64,000 bases of DNA from Phoenix dactylifera. Lineage: Eukaryota > Streptophyta > Magnoliopsida > Arecales > Arecaceae. Below the pieces are notes generated by a model. It saw only the letters and a list, made by a program, of their open reading frames with translations, searched no databases and was not told where the DNA came from. The position numbers were made by a program, and so were the translations under genes. Shown here piece after piece: positions 40,276 through 53,800 of this stretch. The stretch lies in assembly GCF_009389715.1 (NCBI RefSeq), contig NC_052400.1, positions 21,235,674-21,299,673 on the forward strand, in the 5' to 3' direction. Within the stretch, counting starts at the first letter, position 1; each line of letters starts with the position of its first letter.

Positions 40276-41590
40276 GTATAGAGATAACTTGAAAAATAAA
40301 CAAATACGCAACCACAGACTGAAAGATGATTAGAAGAATCGAATAGCATAGATTATTAGTGCTGTGATCTTAGTTAGCTGTACCATTTACATAGAGAAGC
40401 ATAAAATAATGCAGAGGCGCCGGAGGTCTCGCGCAAGATTCCGATCAGCAGATTCCGGCGAGCCGGCTGGTGTTCGAGAAGGACGGTGGGTAATATAATC
40501 GAATTATTTTAAGATCCCAAGGCGTTGAAACGTTGGGTTGGCGAACTCGCGCGGGGATTCCGGTCATATCTCGACGGCCTCCAGCTGATTTTTTTTCCGA
40601 TGTTGACCAAAATGGCCCCACCCCGTCGTGCCCAAAATCAAAATGCCTCGGCTTCTAATTTCTCCTTGGGTTTCAACGTTTGCCAATTTTTTTTGGTAGT
40701 ACGGGTTAGGTAGTTGCGGCTCCGTTCAAGCTACGGACGCGCTCCGTGCGCCGCTTTCTTCGCCAGGACCAATAGCTTTCGCACTCGGTTTTTCTTGGAC
40801 TTCTTCTTTTCTCAACAAGTGGGAAGAGAAATCGTGTAAATGGTAGCTTTATTTTAATTCCTGCGAGCACATGCACCGTCACCTGTTTATTTTTCAGAGA
40901 TGACCGTATACACGACCAAGCTGTTAACCATAGGGCAATTTATGGGGTATTTAATGTTGACCAACAAAACCAATTCATATAACATGATGCCACATCCTTC
41001 TATACATTATTATTTTTTTTCTTCTTAGGGACAAAGAGTTCTTACTAAGACATAGAGATAATTATTTATCCTATCCAACTAGTTGTACTATAGGATGGAC
41101 TCTTGAAACGCTATACCATATTGGATCTGGTGGCGCAGATGGGCGTCGCCCTCTACTTCGGAATATTCGGGTTATGGTGAAGGGTGATGTTAAGTTTCAG
41201 ATTAGGCTGATTATTCTGGAAGTATTCTGTGGATCGAAGAAATGGAGTTGCCTAGCGCTCTCTATGATGTATTATTTTTTAATTTTTTTGGATGTATCTA
41301 CACTAGATGGTATTTAGGGCATTTAGACTTTTGATAGCAATAGCGCAAGCAAATGAAAGCTAAAACCAATCCTTATTGGTTAGAAACTCGAGACGTGGGG
41401 TAGTGATTAGATAGTTTAGGAGGCGTTTTTGGGTGTCTAATGTTGGACGCGTAGATCGGGTGCTTGGAATCCCACTTTAGATCCAATTTCTGAGGTTAGG
41501 GATTGGATTCAAAACCGGAAGCGATAAGGCTTCGCCGTTTGAGAACACCGGAGGTTTGGAGGATGGGCCCCCCGGCCTTTCGTCTAGTTG
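39763..41590. other. No gene recognised; GC-rich island at 40415-40760
   Basis: 40415-40760 is markedly GC-rich (CGCCGGAGGTCTCGCGC and similar), as first exons are in this window. I could not find a conserved frame on either strand. It could be a relic of a gene start or part of a repeat. Confidence 0.4.
40190..40282. repeat. TATG/TA compound microsatellite
   Basis: TGTA and TGTG units pass into about 26 TA units and back into TATG units. Confidence 0.95.
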
Positions 41591-41604
41591 AATTACCTCC
41601 TATT

Positions 41605-41629
41605 CCCCCCCCCCCCCCCCCCCCCCCCC
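41605..41629. repeat. Run of 25 C
   Basis: Uninterrupted poly-C followed by GAGGGGGG. It is bracketed by the inverted pair TTACCTCC (41594-41601 region) and GGGAGGTAA (41643-41651 region). The true length may differ because such runs are hard to sequence. Confidence 0.85.
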
Positions 41630-41720
41630 GAGGGGGGCTTTAGGGAGGTAACGTTCCATAGCCTAATAAGAAAGGGGAGGGGGTTCGGGGGAGGGAAAAC
41701 CATCCCATCCCCTGATATCC

Positions 41721-42207
41721 TGAGGGCTCGTTTGGTTCGCGAGAAGCATTTTTCTTCCTAGGAATATGATTCCTGGGAAACAAATTCCTAGGAAGAGGAT
41801 GCCTAGAAAAGTACTTTTGGCATGTTTGGTTGATCATGGAAAAGTGACAAATTTCCAAGGTGCTTATGTTTGGTTGGCCATCCACTTTCCTAAGAAAGTT
41901 ATATATAATTCCTATTATGCCCTTAATAAAAATTAGATTTTTAATGCCTCTTTAATGCTTCTTTAATGCTGAAGGGACTTTTTGGGAAAAAGTAAAAATG
42001 GAGTGATTTCCGCCTCATGGGAAAGTAACTTTCCCATGTTTCTCATGGGAAAGACTTTCTCATGAAATGTGGGAATCACATTCCCATGGGAATACAACTT
42101 TCCCTTCTCTCTCCTTTGAAAACTCCAACCAAACAAGAGGCATCTCATTACTTTCCCGTTGACCACACTTTCCCCCTTTCTTTTCCCGCGAACCAAACGA
42201 GCCCTGA
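41721..42207. mobile_element. Tourist-like MITE with 18-bp perfect inverted ends
   Basis: The element is 41724-42204 (481 bp). Its termini GGGCTCGTTTGGTTCGCG and CGCGAACCAAACGAGCCC are exact reverse complements. TGA flanks both sides (41721-41723 and 42205-42207), fitting the 3-bp duplication of PIF/Harbinger-type elements, although those prefer TAA or TTA. The interior repeats CCTAGGAA and TTTCCCATG motifs. No transposase. Confidence 0.85.
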
Positions 42208-45200
42208 AAGTTTCCGAACGTAAGGTTACGAGGTTTGGGTTCCCTAACCCTTAGAAGGGGAGGGGGTTCGGGGGAGGGGAAACCTTCCCTTTCCTAGATC
42301 TCGACGGTGAATTCATACACGCCTTAGGTCGCTTCCCCTACCCTCCACTGCCAACTCCTGTGCAAACAAACTATGTACAGACTTGAGATACCAACCAAGA
42401 CTTCAGATTGGCTGGAAAGTCGTTGGATGCATGATACTTTAGTAATTGGCGGTCTTGCAGGCCCACCCATTGGACTCTATTCCTAAGCGAACTTTCAACA
42501 CTTGATTTGATGAAAACAACCAATCAAAATATATACTTGATTTGATGCAAACAAATGGATCATCAATTAACGAAATTCCTCATTTATACGATAATTCTTA
42601 TGTGCGACAACATTAACTACAGATAGGGACAAGCGTAGGTCCAACATTTATGATATCACTCGAATGTTTGGTGCAGCAAACATCAACTACAACACATGGG
42701 GGCATTAAAATGCATACAAAGTGTAATGTATTGATGCGATATGTATATGTGTGTGTGTATATATATATATATAGATAATCATATCCATCTCAAATCTTGA
42801 AATATAGCCAGACGCATTATCTAATTATCAAATAGTCTAATAACCATTTGACCAAATTCAGTCTCATGGAATTGATGTCATTTTCTTTTGATGTAAAGGG
42901 AGACATTGCCGCCCATTTTATTATGAGAGAAGGTCCAACATGGAATTAATGTCATTGCTATCAAATAAAACGGGCACGGTGGATTCAAAGAAGAAGTAGG
43001 TACCTCGCATGGTTGTCAAGGCCTTTGGCGGACTTTTTTTATTAAAATACTGTACGTGCGACATCATGCTAATACGTGCAGTGATGGACTTGGAAAATCT
43101 TTAGTGGCGCAGCTTAATAAGATAAACAATTAGTCAATGTATCTATTATTTAAGGGGGATCGCTCGTCAATAGATTGAATCAAAGGAAGGGGAGAAAGGG
43201 GAGCAAGCTGAAGGAGTCAATGAGATTGAAGAGACCTCCCTTCTGAACCGTCTTACTTCAACTTATCGGACCGTGCGAGGCCGAGCTTTCAACGCCTTTG
43301 TCAAACCAGCCCCGAGAGGGAGAAACGTGAAGACAATAATTAATAGTTTATCAAACTCCATAGGTATTTGATGCTTGGAAGGTATTATTTCATCAAGGGT
43401 TTGGTCTTTATTTAATTGTTTCTGGTCTTCCGTTGACCGGGTTTGGCTTGGAAAGTGCTATGCCATAGCACAGAAATTTGGCGCCTTTGCCAAAATTACC
43501 GATATTTTTACCTAGCGTCGGTAGAAAAGAGTTGGAAAAACCCTCTGTTTCTGTAGTGCTACCAGCCAGACAAAAAAATATAGCAGAGTGAATAAATATC
43601 ATATGATAAAATAATATTAAGGTCAGAATTTTCTCTCTCTAATGAAAAAGGTTACTTCATATAAAATGTTTGTTTGTACCGCAAGAATTTCATAGTGTCA
43701 TATATATATTTATATATTTATAGATTTTTTTATATAAATACCTTCTTAAATATCAAATTTTGCATGCATATCCTTTCAAATCGATAGTTGCATGTATACC
43801 TTTGTAAAATACTTGTTTTGCTATTCTATCCTTTTTTATCCTTATTTTTGCTTATGTATCCATACTATCTAATGCCGTTAAAAAATTAATGGTTGTAAAT
43901 TAAAATGACTAGACTATTCTTAATGAATAGATGTGTAAAAAAAAAATATTTATAAGATAATCGTGATGAAGGACAAAAAAGTAATTTTTAAATTTTATTT
44001 TATTTTAATTAAAATAAAATTTTGATTTTTATTAACGGTGTTCGAAAACAGTTATATTAGGAGCATTTGCGCAAAAATAATATTTTATGATAGAAATAAA
44101 TATAAATTGTAAAATGTTATTCATATAAATTTAAATTTGTAGGAGGATATTTATGTAAGAAAAATTATATATTTATTCTTTACAAATGTTTTTCATGTAC
44201 GTACCACAACCCAGGAACTGCTGAAATTGTTTTCAGAGAGATATTGGTTTCCCACCTAAGGTGGGCCATTGGATGTTTGATCTGAGTTGGTCTTCTCACG
44301 ATAGCCATGGTATTATGAAGACTTTTTAGGACAGATTAGAGTCAGCAAGATTGTTCCGAACAGCGTTGGGTAGTTGTCGGTCTTAATTGATAGCTATTTG
44401 CCTTTATTATTTATTAGTAGCTCAAAACATGAATAATTTTTCTCACATATCGAATCCAATCTTTTACAAATGAACTCAGACAATTTCCAACCATATATAT
44501 TGGAAGGAGCACCTTCCTTTGGCATTCCATCCCCCAAATTTAATATAAAAAGAATCCTAGTTAAGTTAATCAGAGGTGTAACTACCCTAAATTGGTCTCA
44601 ACCCGGGTCCACGACTTTAAATCCATATTAATTGATACTGAATTCAGCTGCAAGGATGGCTGCCAAGACCATCTCCAATGGGCCTCTCCTTATACTATAT
44701 ACCTTGACTTCGTTCGATCTAAATAATATTTTAATATTTTTTGGGGAGAAAAAAAAAAAAAAGGAGGGGGAGGGGATTTCACTCCTCGAGATCTAATAAC
44801 TTGGAGAGGAAAGAAGAAAGAAGTAGAAGAAGAAAAAGAAGAAAGGTACTTTTATTATAAAATATAAATGACACCCGTAACATCTAAGATAAGGTCTTGA
44901 TCCCGATTTGTTGATCGAAAACTTGACCTAAGATATTTTTTGCAGGAGCTTGAGAAGGTAACATAAGTTATAAATAATTTTGAGAAATATGGGTCCAATA
45001 TGCGAAAAGCCCAAAGAAGAAGTGTGCTTAACGATGTAAACTGACCTTGGGATTTGGATTTGGTATACCATGACCTGTCACTCCAGTCAAATTGATTAGT
45101 GGTGTATGAATGGCCTGGTGGGATTAATACCATCTGCAACAATTGATGTTGTCGACAACCATTGCTCTTCTTCATGAGGCCAATATTACTCGTCCAATGT

Positions 45201-48200
45201 AATTAATTAAGTCATTTAGTTGACAATATGATTTGGCCCAGCCAAGCAGCTCTAATTATTCTAATTAGTAAGAATAATAACCTGACAAAGTCCTTGGATC
45301 CTAATGCCTTCTTTTATGCAACAAGTGGTCAATGATTACTGAGATATAAAATGACTTAGGTCATGCATTTATCATTGTAACTCAAGTTTTGTTATCTAAC
45401 TTAATATTTGAATAAAAGAAGGCTAGGTTCTTTAGTGACCTAATGCGTTCTTTCATTCTTTCTTCCTCTTTTTATTCTTTCTTTTGAGAAAAAAGAACCC
45501 AATGCCTTTGATCTTTACATTCTCAAAAATTGCACTAAACATTTTGAACATTATAAGAAAGGGAGAGAACCAGGATTTAAGCATTCCTTAAAAAGCCAGG
45601 ACTCGAGCAGAAACCTCCAAGTTCACCTCATGATTGTAGTGTCCTTTTTCGTGTGGAACTTACAACAAGTTTAATGTTAGTACAAAGTCAAGCAGCTGCA
45701 ACTTGTCTGCTTTGCATGCTCTTGTTTTTGGGACTCAAGTAGGATCCTGCAATGAGCTTGAATTATTAGATAGACCAGATCGATTGTAGACCTAGGATGA
45801 AATCATCCTAGATGGATTCATTTCATCCCAGGATTAAATTATTAGGTGGATTCATTTCGCCCTACGTCCATGGTGGACCTAATCGACCTAATAATTTCTC
45901 CGGCGATAGGTCCAGAGTGCATTGGAAGCTGCCCATTCGCTATTGTTGTTTTCAGTTTAGACAGCAGGTTTGAGACTTTTTAACATGAATAAGCAAGCAA
46001 GCAAGCATCACCTAATAAGATTCATGGGTTCCACTTTATGCTAACTCATTATTACTTTCTCCAAGCATTATCGGGTCCATAACAATATTCTATGATAGGT
46101 TAAGCTTACTCCTATATAAGTTAGTGACTATTACTTCAAACCATCAAAGAAAAATTAAACTGATTTAAAAGTTTTCATGTGTACAAGGAGCCCAATCAAT
46201 TGTATAATGGCCCACAGGCAATTATTATATATAAGGGGTGTTCTGCAGCTTGTTGAAGCTTTTTAACTTTGAAGTTCTTGTTATAAAACAAATAGGTCAC
46301 GTCAAATTGCCTTTATCATATTGAAGTAGGTCATATGCTTTGATCAAGCATTGAATTGAGCACATCAATTGAGGTTGGACCTCTTGTTTTCTTTAGTGTT
46401 ATGCACCTTGATGCACAACTTCAACTAAGATTTGCTTCCTAATGTTGCGAAGAAAATAGATAGCCCTAAACAAAGACTGGTCCCTACATAGTGAGTGCGA
46501 CCTGACTTGTTTTCTATAGGCACGATCCATCCACTGCTGGAGTGATTGGATTGTTGTTGTAACCATCACCAACATGACTTGAAAACAAGGGTTTATTAAA
46601 TCTACTTTCAGAAAGTCTACTGCCATTATTAGTTCTTTATCAAAAAAATGACATACTTGGATGATGCCACGATCTACTAAAGTCAAGAACTCCACGGGCC
46701 GGATGCATTTGTGCTTCATCTGTTTAGCTACATAGCTTTATCTTTCTTCATGAATGGTTCGGGCTGCATCTTTCTCGCAAGATAGTTGACCATTGGATCT
46801 AATCATATGTAGGTCTCAAAGAACTCCGAACCTTCTAATTCATCTTCATGTATGGATCTCTAAGCATTCATTGTGTGATCTAACAGTTGATTCACACAAA
46901 GGAAGGTTAATCCTTTTTTCATGCGAAAGATAAAAAAATGCCCGAAAGAGTTGTTGCACCAATAGATGAGCAATGAGTAATGAACATTGCATAAAGCCTA
47001 CCACTTTATTTTTAAGTTCACATGGTATTACTCTAAGGTCTAGTATTACTCTTAGGTCCTTTTAAGGTCCCATTTTCCTATAGATCCAAGCCTTTGGCTG
47101 GCATTGATTATTATTTGTGGTGACAAAAACGTGAAAAATAGAACCTTTTCAACTCAGGTTGCCTTTCTTCCAAATCAATTTTTATACATAACCAGATGAT
47201 GAAATTAGATTGGGATGAAACAAATCAAAGTGTATCACTTGAACTTGATGAAACCAATTATTGCACCAACTTAGGTGAACAAGTTGACCTAAGAGATCTA
47301 GGCTTCGGCCGATCAAATTAAAATATAACCATCTCCCTGGAAGATTGGTTACTATATTCACTATTGAACAGGTTTCTCTTTTTTTTTTTTCTTGTGACGC
47401 AACACTATTGAGCAGACTAATTATCTGCAATAAGAATAACCCAAGTGTCTTTCTTGAAAACAAGAACAATCCAAGCGTCAAAGGAGGATTACGTCTTCCA
47501 TTGTAGGAGCCAGGAAATTAGGCTATGAACATGTCAATGAACAAATTCACACCGGGAAGAAGAGAAAATTCTCACTTTGGTGTTATTAAATGGGGGGAGA
47601 GATTGTGGAAGTGAGATTGGAACACCGACTCTCTGAGTTCAGATGATGTTTAAAAATGGCTAGGAAAGTATTAAGTATTAAAAGGTCATCTATGTCCTTC
47701 TCTTTTGGAATCATATGCGAAACATTTGGAAGAACTTAGAAAGCCATGGGCATGAATTTTACTGTTTTATGACACACCATAAGCCTTACAGGTCAGGGCT
47801 TAGGCATGTTAAATCAGAACCGTTTGATCGATAAATCAGGTGTTTCGGACACTATGATAGTAATTAATTAATCTTGCCTTCGACCGTCGTAAATGGGAAA
47901 GCACCTCGTGGGTAATGAAAATGGTCCTCCTTTCCCAAAGGACGTAGTTGGAGACCCCTGAGTTGATTCATAGTGATCTCAAGCTTTTATTGGAATTTGA
48001 AAAAAAATAAAAGAATATTCAGAAAGTTATTGGAAGAAAATACAAATTTACCAAAAACTTGTATATCTTCCCAAGCATGAGCCTTCCATAAAGAATATAT
48101 CAAACTCCTAAGTAGTACAGCCCATTGGATGAGCCATGGGCCAAGACCTGGCTATTTTACTATGACCAAGTTCGTCTATGGGCCACAACCGCGCCGATTT

Positions 48201-50805
48201 GATAGCTGCCGAACACTGCGGGAGGCCATTTTGGGCCAAAGACATGATATTGAGCCCATGAGCCCATTTATGTTCATCCAAGGAAACAAGAACTAGTGCA
48301 TCATTCTCTTCAAGCTTATCAGTTGGATATTCTACCCTGACTTAAGCTGCATACACAATGTTATAATTTAAGCTGTACATTAAGGAAATGTCTTCATCGA
48401 GCTTGGGATGGACGGTTATTGAATGGATTAAGTTGGATGGAAACTCGGCAAGCAAGATAGGTTAAAACCATTACATCACATTCTTCCAGGGTTAGCTCTT
48501 ATTAGAGGGGATATTGGAGCGTGCCAGATGGCCATGTATAACATGGGAAAAGAAACACAGTCCAGACTCCATGAACAAACCATAATTAACGACGACAACT
48601 CACGGTTTTTAGCCTTTCGATTAGGGCGAGCTAGGGTTCGAAATTTTCGAAAGATGACTATGTTTTCTTTTTCTATATATTTTTTGGTTTTTCTTTGGAA
48701 AAACCAAAGAGGGAGAAGAGATAGTCTCTGACTAAGCTAATTGTTGAGATAATGAAAAACAATAAATTGACAAGCAAACAACTCTTACAAATTATCCAAT
48801 AGCTAGTTGAAAAACAATAAATGGCTCAACCTTTCCTGCATCCTCTTTAGCAACCTCAGGAAATAAACGAAAGATAACACCCACCTTAGCACTGTCAAAA
48901 TCTCCCGCAAGATGATAATATTTTTCAAAAAAGGCTTTGTCATTCATGATAAACTTTAGTCATTCCTAACCACGTCAGAAATAACATCAGTATTAAAACC
49001 TACAGTATTTGCAATGCATGCTTTGCCCCACTTGCAATCGATTATCAGCAAGCAGTCTACTTGGGCTGCAATGATCAAAACAACAACCGAGACGACAAAT
49101 AAAGAAGAGAAGTAACAAGTCTACGTGAGAAACTGTGGGCAATGAGCACAAGGGTTCCATTGAGTCCAGTTGGAAGTAGCAAAACCATTCGAATCAGCCA
49201 TACCGAGTGCCACCCACCGGAATGGCACCTGACGGGCGACAAATAGAACAAGCCGAGTCCACAGGGGGAGTCCAGGGAAAACTAGAAAGATCACTCTCCA
49301 GTCTTCCAAAATGATACAGGTTATAAACTACGATTGAAGAATTTAATTCTCTTGCAGTTGTCGCATGTGGTCGTGGTATTAAATCTGTCTTCTTTGTAGC
49401 CCAAGTGTGGTTGGTTCCTGGAAAAATAAAGATACATGGTTATAGTTAAGCGCATGAATCTTTAATTTGGAATTATGGAATTTTGCGAAAAAAAAACTTC
49501 ATAATTGATTTTACACAAAAAGATAGGATTAGATTTTTTTTTTTTTCTTTTTCTTCTCATATGATGACATTGATCTAGTGTATGCACGCATCACCGTATG
49601 ACTTCGGATAAAGATAGATGCGAACCACCATCCATGTATCCTCCACCATGAACTTGGCAAACTCATGGAACACGCAAACACAACAATGTATGACGCCATA
49701 AGCCCTAGCTCCCCACTGCATGGTCGAATCATTGGAGCCTGCAGTTTGGCAAATTCAACCTCAATTCTGCTATATGTTTGAATCTAGGGAGGAAAGATGC
49801 AATCTTGGAAGGCTACAAAGATATATATTGGTGGAGGACAGGGTTGATGTAGAGTTCGACCTCGTATGTGGGAGGCAAGACGAACATCATAGGAGATAAT
49901 GGTGCGGAAGGCAGCAGCAGCAGCGGCAAACTAGATGGCGAGGTTGTTAACGACGGTGAAGCAATAGACAATACGGAGTATTCAAGTAGTAGAGGGTGGA
50001 GAAGAAGATGTAGAGAGCCATCATGCCATTGCACATTTGCTCTGATCTCCGCACACAATTTTATAAACCAATGATGTACACTTATTTGTAAGTGTACAAG
50101 GAGCTCAGCAGGAACAAGGGCATTATTCCTTGTAGGATGCAACAGATAAGAAAGACCTTCGACAACAACCAAGAGACTATTACAAAGCATCGGCTTGCGA
50201 GAAGGTCGGTGCACGCCCTAAATCCAACGGACGCTATTCTCCGTCAACCCATGCCAAAATTTTGGATGTCTAAAACGTGAGCTCGCGATGGATGAGAAGA
50301 AGCCTTTGGAGTTCAGAGGACATAAAGTTACAGAACATACATACAAAGGCAAGTAGATGCTGAAATGATAAAATCCTCTAGAATCCTAGGATGTCAGGCT
50401 CATCTTAATGGACCCCATATTGCTGTGGGTGGATAAGAATTCAGAACAAGAATAAAGCACCACATAAAAGAAAAAGAAACCCTTGAATTAAATTATGATT
50501 AATGCCTGGAATACATGTTTCATGATTTTGCTAAACAGAGAACACGTTTGACAAAAATAAGATGACGAGAACTTGAATTCTTCCCTATGAAGCGATGATA
50601 CCTGAGATAAACTTAAGATACAAGCTTTTCGGTGCCACAGCAATCCTTCCACTAAGGTCTACCTTGGAAACAAAGGATCTGTCGAAGAGCGTGCACAACC
50701 CCTCCGGGAATTTTATTCTTTCATCCCTTTCTTTTCAAGTCTGTGTATATACACTCAAACTGCAGAGAACCTTGTTTTTCTTAGCTGCCAAAATCATCAT
50801 ATAAA
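42208..50805. other. 8.6 kb without a recognisable gene
   Basis: Short chance frames only, the longest being about 130 codons. None shows a domain, a plausible splice context or a repeated motif I know. AT-rich stretches occur at 42753-42772 and 43700-44170. A stretch at 46399-46719 (minus) has a 106-codon frame of unknown nature. It could contain decayed retroelements. Confidence 0.5.
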
Positions 50806-53800
50806 TTAGCGCTCCATGATTCTTGGACCGCTATATTTTGCCCCAAATACGACGAAGTCATCTGGCTTCTCCCTCTCTTCCAGCCAAGCATACCCCTCAC
50901 CCTCACCAGGCACCAGAACCGCAGTTTCTGAAACAAAGAATCCAATAACATCCTATCATCCAGTTAGTTTGTTTGTTATGTCGACGTAATGCAAAATTGT
51001 TTTAATAAACTCCTAAAAAATGCCTGAGGATCTTTTCTTTTGTTTTGCTTGAGCAGGGAAGAGAAGTCATCAAACACTAAATTCATGTGCAAGAAGATGG
51101 TGTTTTAGCAGCCTCTTGAGACGAGCATCAATGCTTCAAGATAGAGGAGAAATAGAATTTTCAAAGCTTGAAGGATGTACCTATCAATGTGTGCAAACAA
51201 GAAGTTCCCATAGCCTAAAAATCTAGGCAACGGCATGTGGTACCCACTAGGGCAAATTGACCAAGAAAAACTTACCAGTCTACTAAAAAAGTTTGAAAAA
51301 GGTGAGAAAACTGCATGCAGAACATCAATAGTATCACATGGAGTCGGGGAAGGATGCGTAAGTGCGAAAGGATTTGATTTTTTTTTCTTTCTTTTAGGGA
51401 AATGGTTTCTTGGGGGCCATAGGACCCAACACCATGGTGCAGGTCCCACCCCTCGATTAAACAACTTTGATTAAGAACCTATGCTGACTTCCCATGCAAA
51501 GTACTCCAACATGATTATTAAGTTCGCTCGATATAGATAAACAATATCGACACAATTCCTAACCTGTTAGTCCAACTACACATTCAAACAGGAAAAAGTT
51601 GTGGGACAAGGAATCACAGGTATGATGGTGGAAATGCAAATGCAATTACTTAAGATAATGACAGGTACGACAACAACGACGACGGCATGAAAAATTATAA
51701 TATATTTATTGTGATGCTGAAGAAAAGAAGCAGAGATGTAAAAAAAAAAGATTAATCCCTTATTGACACTGTTTGTTTATATTCAAACATGTATGCCCCT
51801 TGCTAAACTCCAAACAGGTCATAAATGAACGTACCATTAGAATAAATTAAACATGTGAAAGGATACAAACCATACCAGGAAAACTTGCATAGGGAAAATT
51901 ATTGTAATAGGTGCAATGCCTTCCTTCAGGGTCGGAATAAGGAGGACCTAGGACATCCAGCACCGCACAAGATGTCCTTGCAGTAAAACAGTGCATGTTG
52001 CCACCATCCGCTGGATAAAGTATGGAGGCCTCGCATGGTGCTGTAAAGATGGCATTGGTCTTTACTTTTGCCAAGCACACTCCTGGGGATTGTACTGCTA
52101 CAGCACCCCCCAAAAGAACGTGGATTATCATAAAATTAGTTGGAAAAGAAAAGTTATGAGGATTAGACTACAACTAGATATATGGAAAAAGCACGAAAGA
52201 TAGTGAGAAGACAAGCATAATGATTAATCATAAAATAAAATGGAAGTCAGAAATAACCTATTTTTGTAATAATTAGAAAGGATATCAACAGAGCTTACAG
52301 TGTGCAGGGTTGATGACATCATTGGAGTATTTAGGAACATCAACCCAGTCATACGACTTGATGTGCATGGAGCCAAAGAGAAGCTTGCTAAATACAGTCA
52401 TACCAGGGTGATTATGAAGTGGAATGACACCTGACGGAGGCAAACAGAAAATACCAATCTGCAGGAAACAAGCATAATGTGAGGCAGTTGAACACCCAAA
52501 AAAAAAAGTAAAAATATGTAGAGGGTTTTCACTATGATTAAAACAATATTCTCTCAAGTATGAGAGATACCGAGAACTTATCACACTCGTAAAGGTGTAG
52601 GTATGTTATCGGAGGTGTTCCTTGGGGCTCCACATTCCAAAAATATGGCATGTTTTGACTTAGACCAACATCTGATGCATTCATGTTATCTGCATAAAAG
52701 CAAACATAGTTACAATCAACAACTAAAGAAGAGTCTACATATTAATATAGTCAGCAGCCTTTTCTAGAGATGCAAGTATGTTATATATGTAAATGAAAAT
52801 TAGAGACATGACATACACACATTGCATGCAGTTGTACACCCAGCAACAATAATAAGATAAGAAAATGCTTCTGGATTTGACCAATAAAATAGACCTACTC
52901 ATAATCATTTAAAGCAAATATAGTAGACCGAAAAATATTGCCCCTAATCCTGTGGTTGTCCCTATCTAAACATATAGGATGAGTTGCTTCGGGCCTTCCA
53001 GAATAAGACATCACAGGGGCGGCATTTGAAAATGGATCAAGTGCTTGTGCAGCAGTTTTAGTGGAAGGCCAAATGTAGAAGAATGATGCACAATGATAGA
53101 GCACACGCTTCGCGATGTGATCATCACCTTCACATGCTTGCATAATGTACAGATTTAGTATGCACATGTACAGATTTGAAAGTGTATGTAATATAAGTAA
53201 TAAGTATGAGAGATAATGTACTAACTTATCTCAAGTATGATAGAGGGTCATTTAGTATGCACATGTACAGATTCGAAAGTGTATGTAATATAAGTAATAA
53301 GTGTATCTACATGCTTAACAGGCAATAGACTCGATTCTGAAAGTGAAAAGCAAGAAATAAGAGAAACCTAAGAGGCAAATTACTAAACTAGCCTTGCTTG
53401 GAAAATTGCAAAATACTAATTGAAAATGGCAAAGGATGAAACAAGGAGGTAAAGTGTTAAAAAGTAACAACCATATAAAGCATAGACATGTTAGATGGGG
53501 CAGATTTTGAAATGTCTGCCCTATGGATCCCCGCTTGCCGTCATTGGCGCAGGTGCCAGAACTTCGTCCCAAGAGCTCAAACTTTATAAGCTGTAACTAC
53601 TGGGCCTCCCATCTAGTGTTTTAAAACGTAAGACATACCACAATTTGGTATCCTCTATTGTGTATGGAAGTTCAAAGCCAACTTCTAATTATCATAACCA
53701 ACAAGCTTCAAGCTTCGACAAGTACTATTGAACAAGGAAAAGAACACTGATCTGTAGGTTTCCTTGCAAAGCAGCCTGTTTATTGAGTAGTCAATACAGC

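Noticed and set aside
40116-40349. Ile/Tyr repeat proteins around 40.2 kb and 36.5 kb
   Set aside because: Translations of TA and TATG microsatellites, not genes.
46399-46719. 106-codon minus-strand frame as a possible gene
   Set aside because: No known motif, no splice context and no neighbouring coding exons. Possibly a retroelement scrap, but I could not support it.
49813-50214. 133-codon minus-strand frame near the cysteine oxidase 3' end
   Set aside because: Leu/Ser/Pro-rich low complexity without a conserved block, and its antisense contains short simple repeats (AGCAGCAGC).
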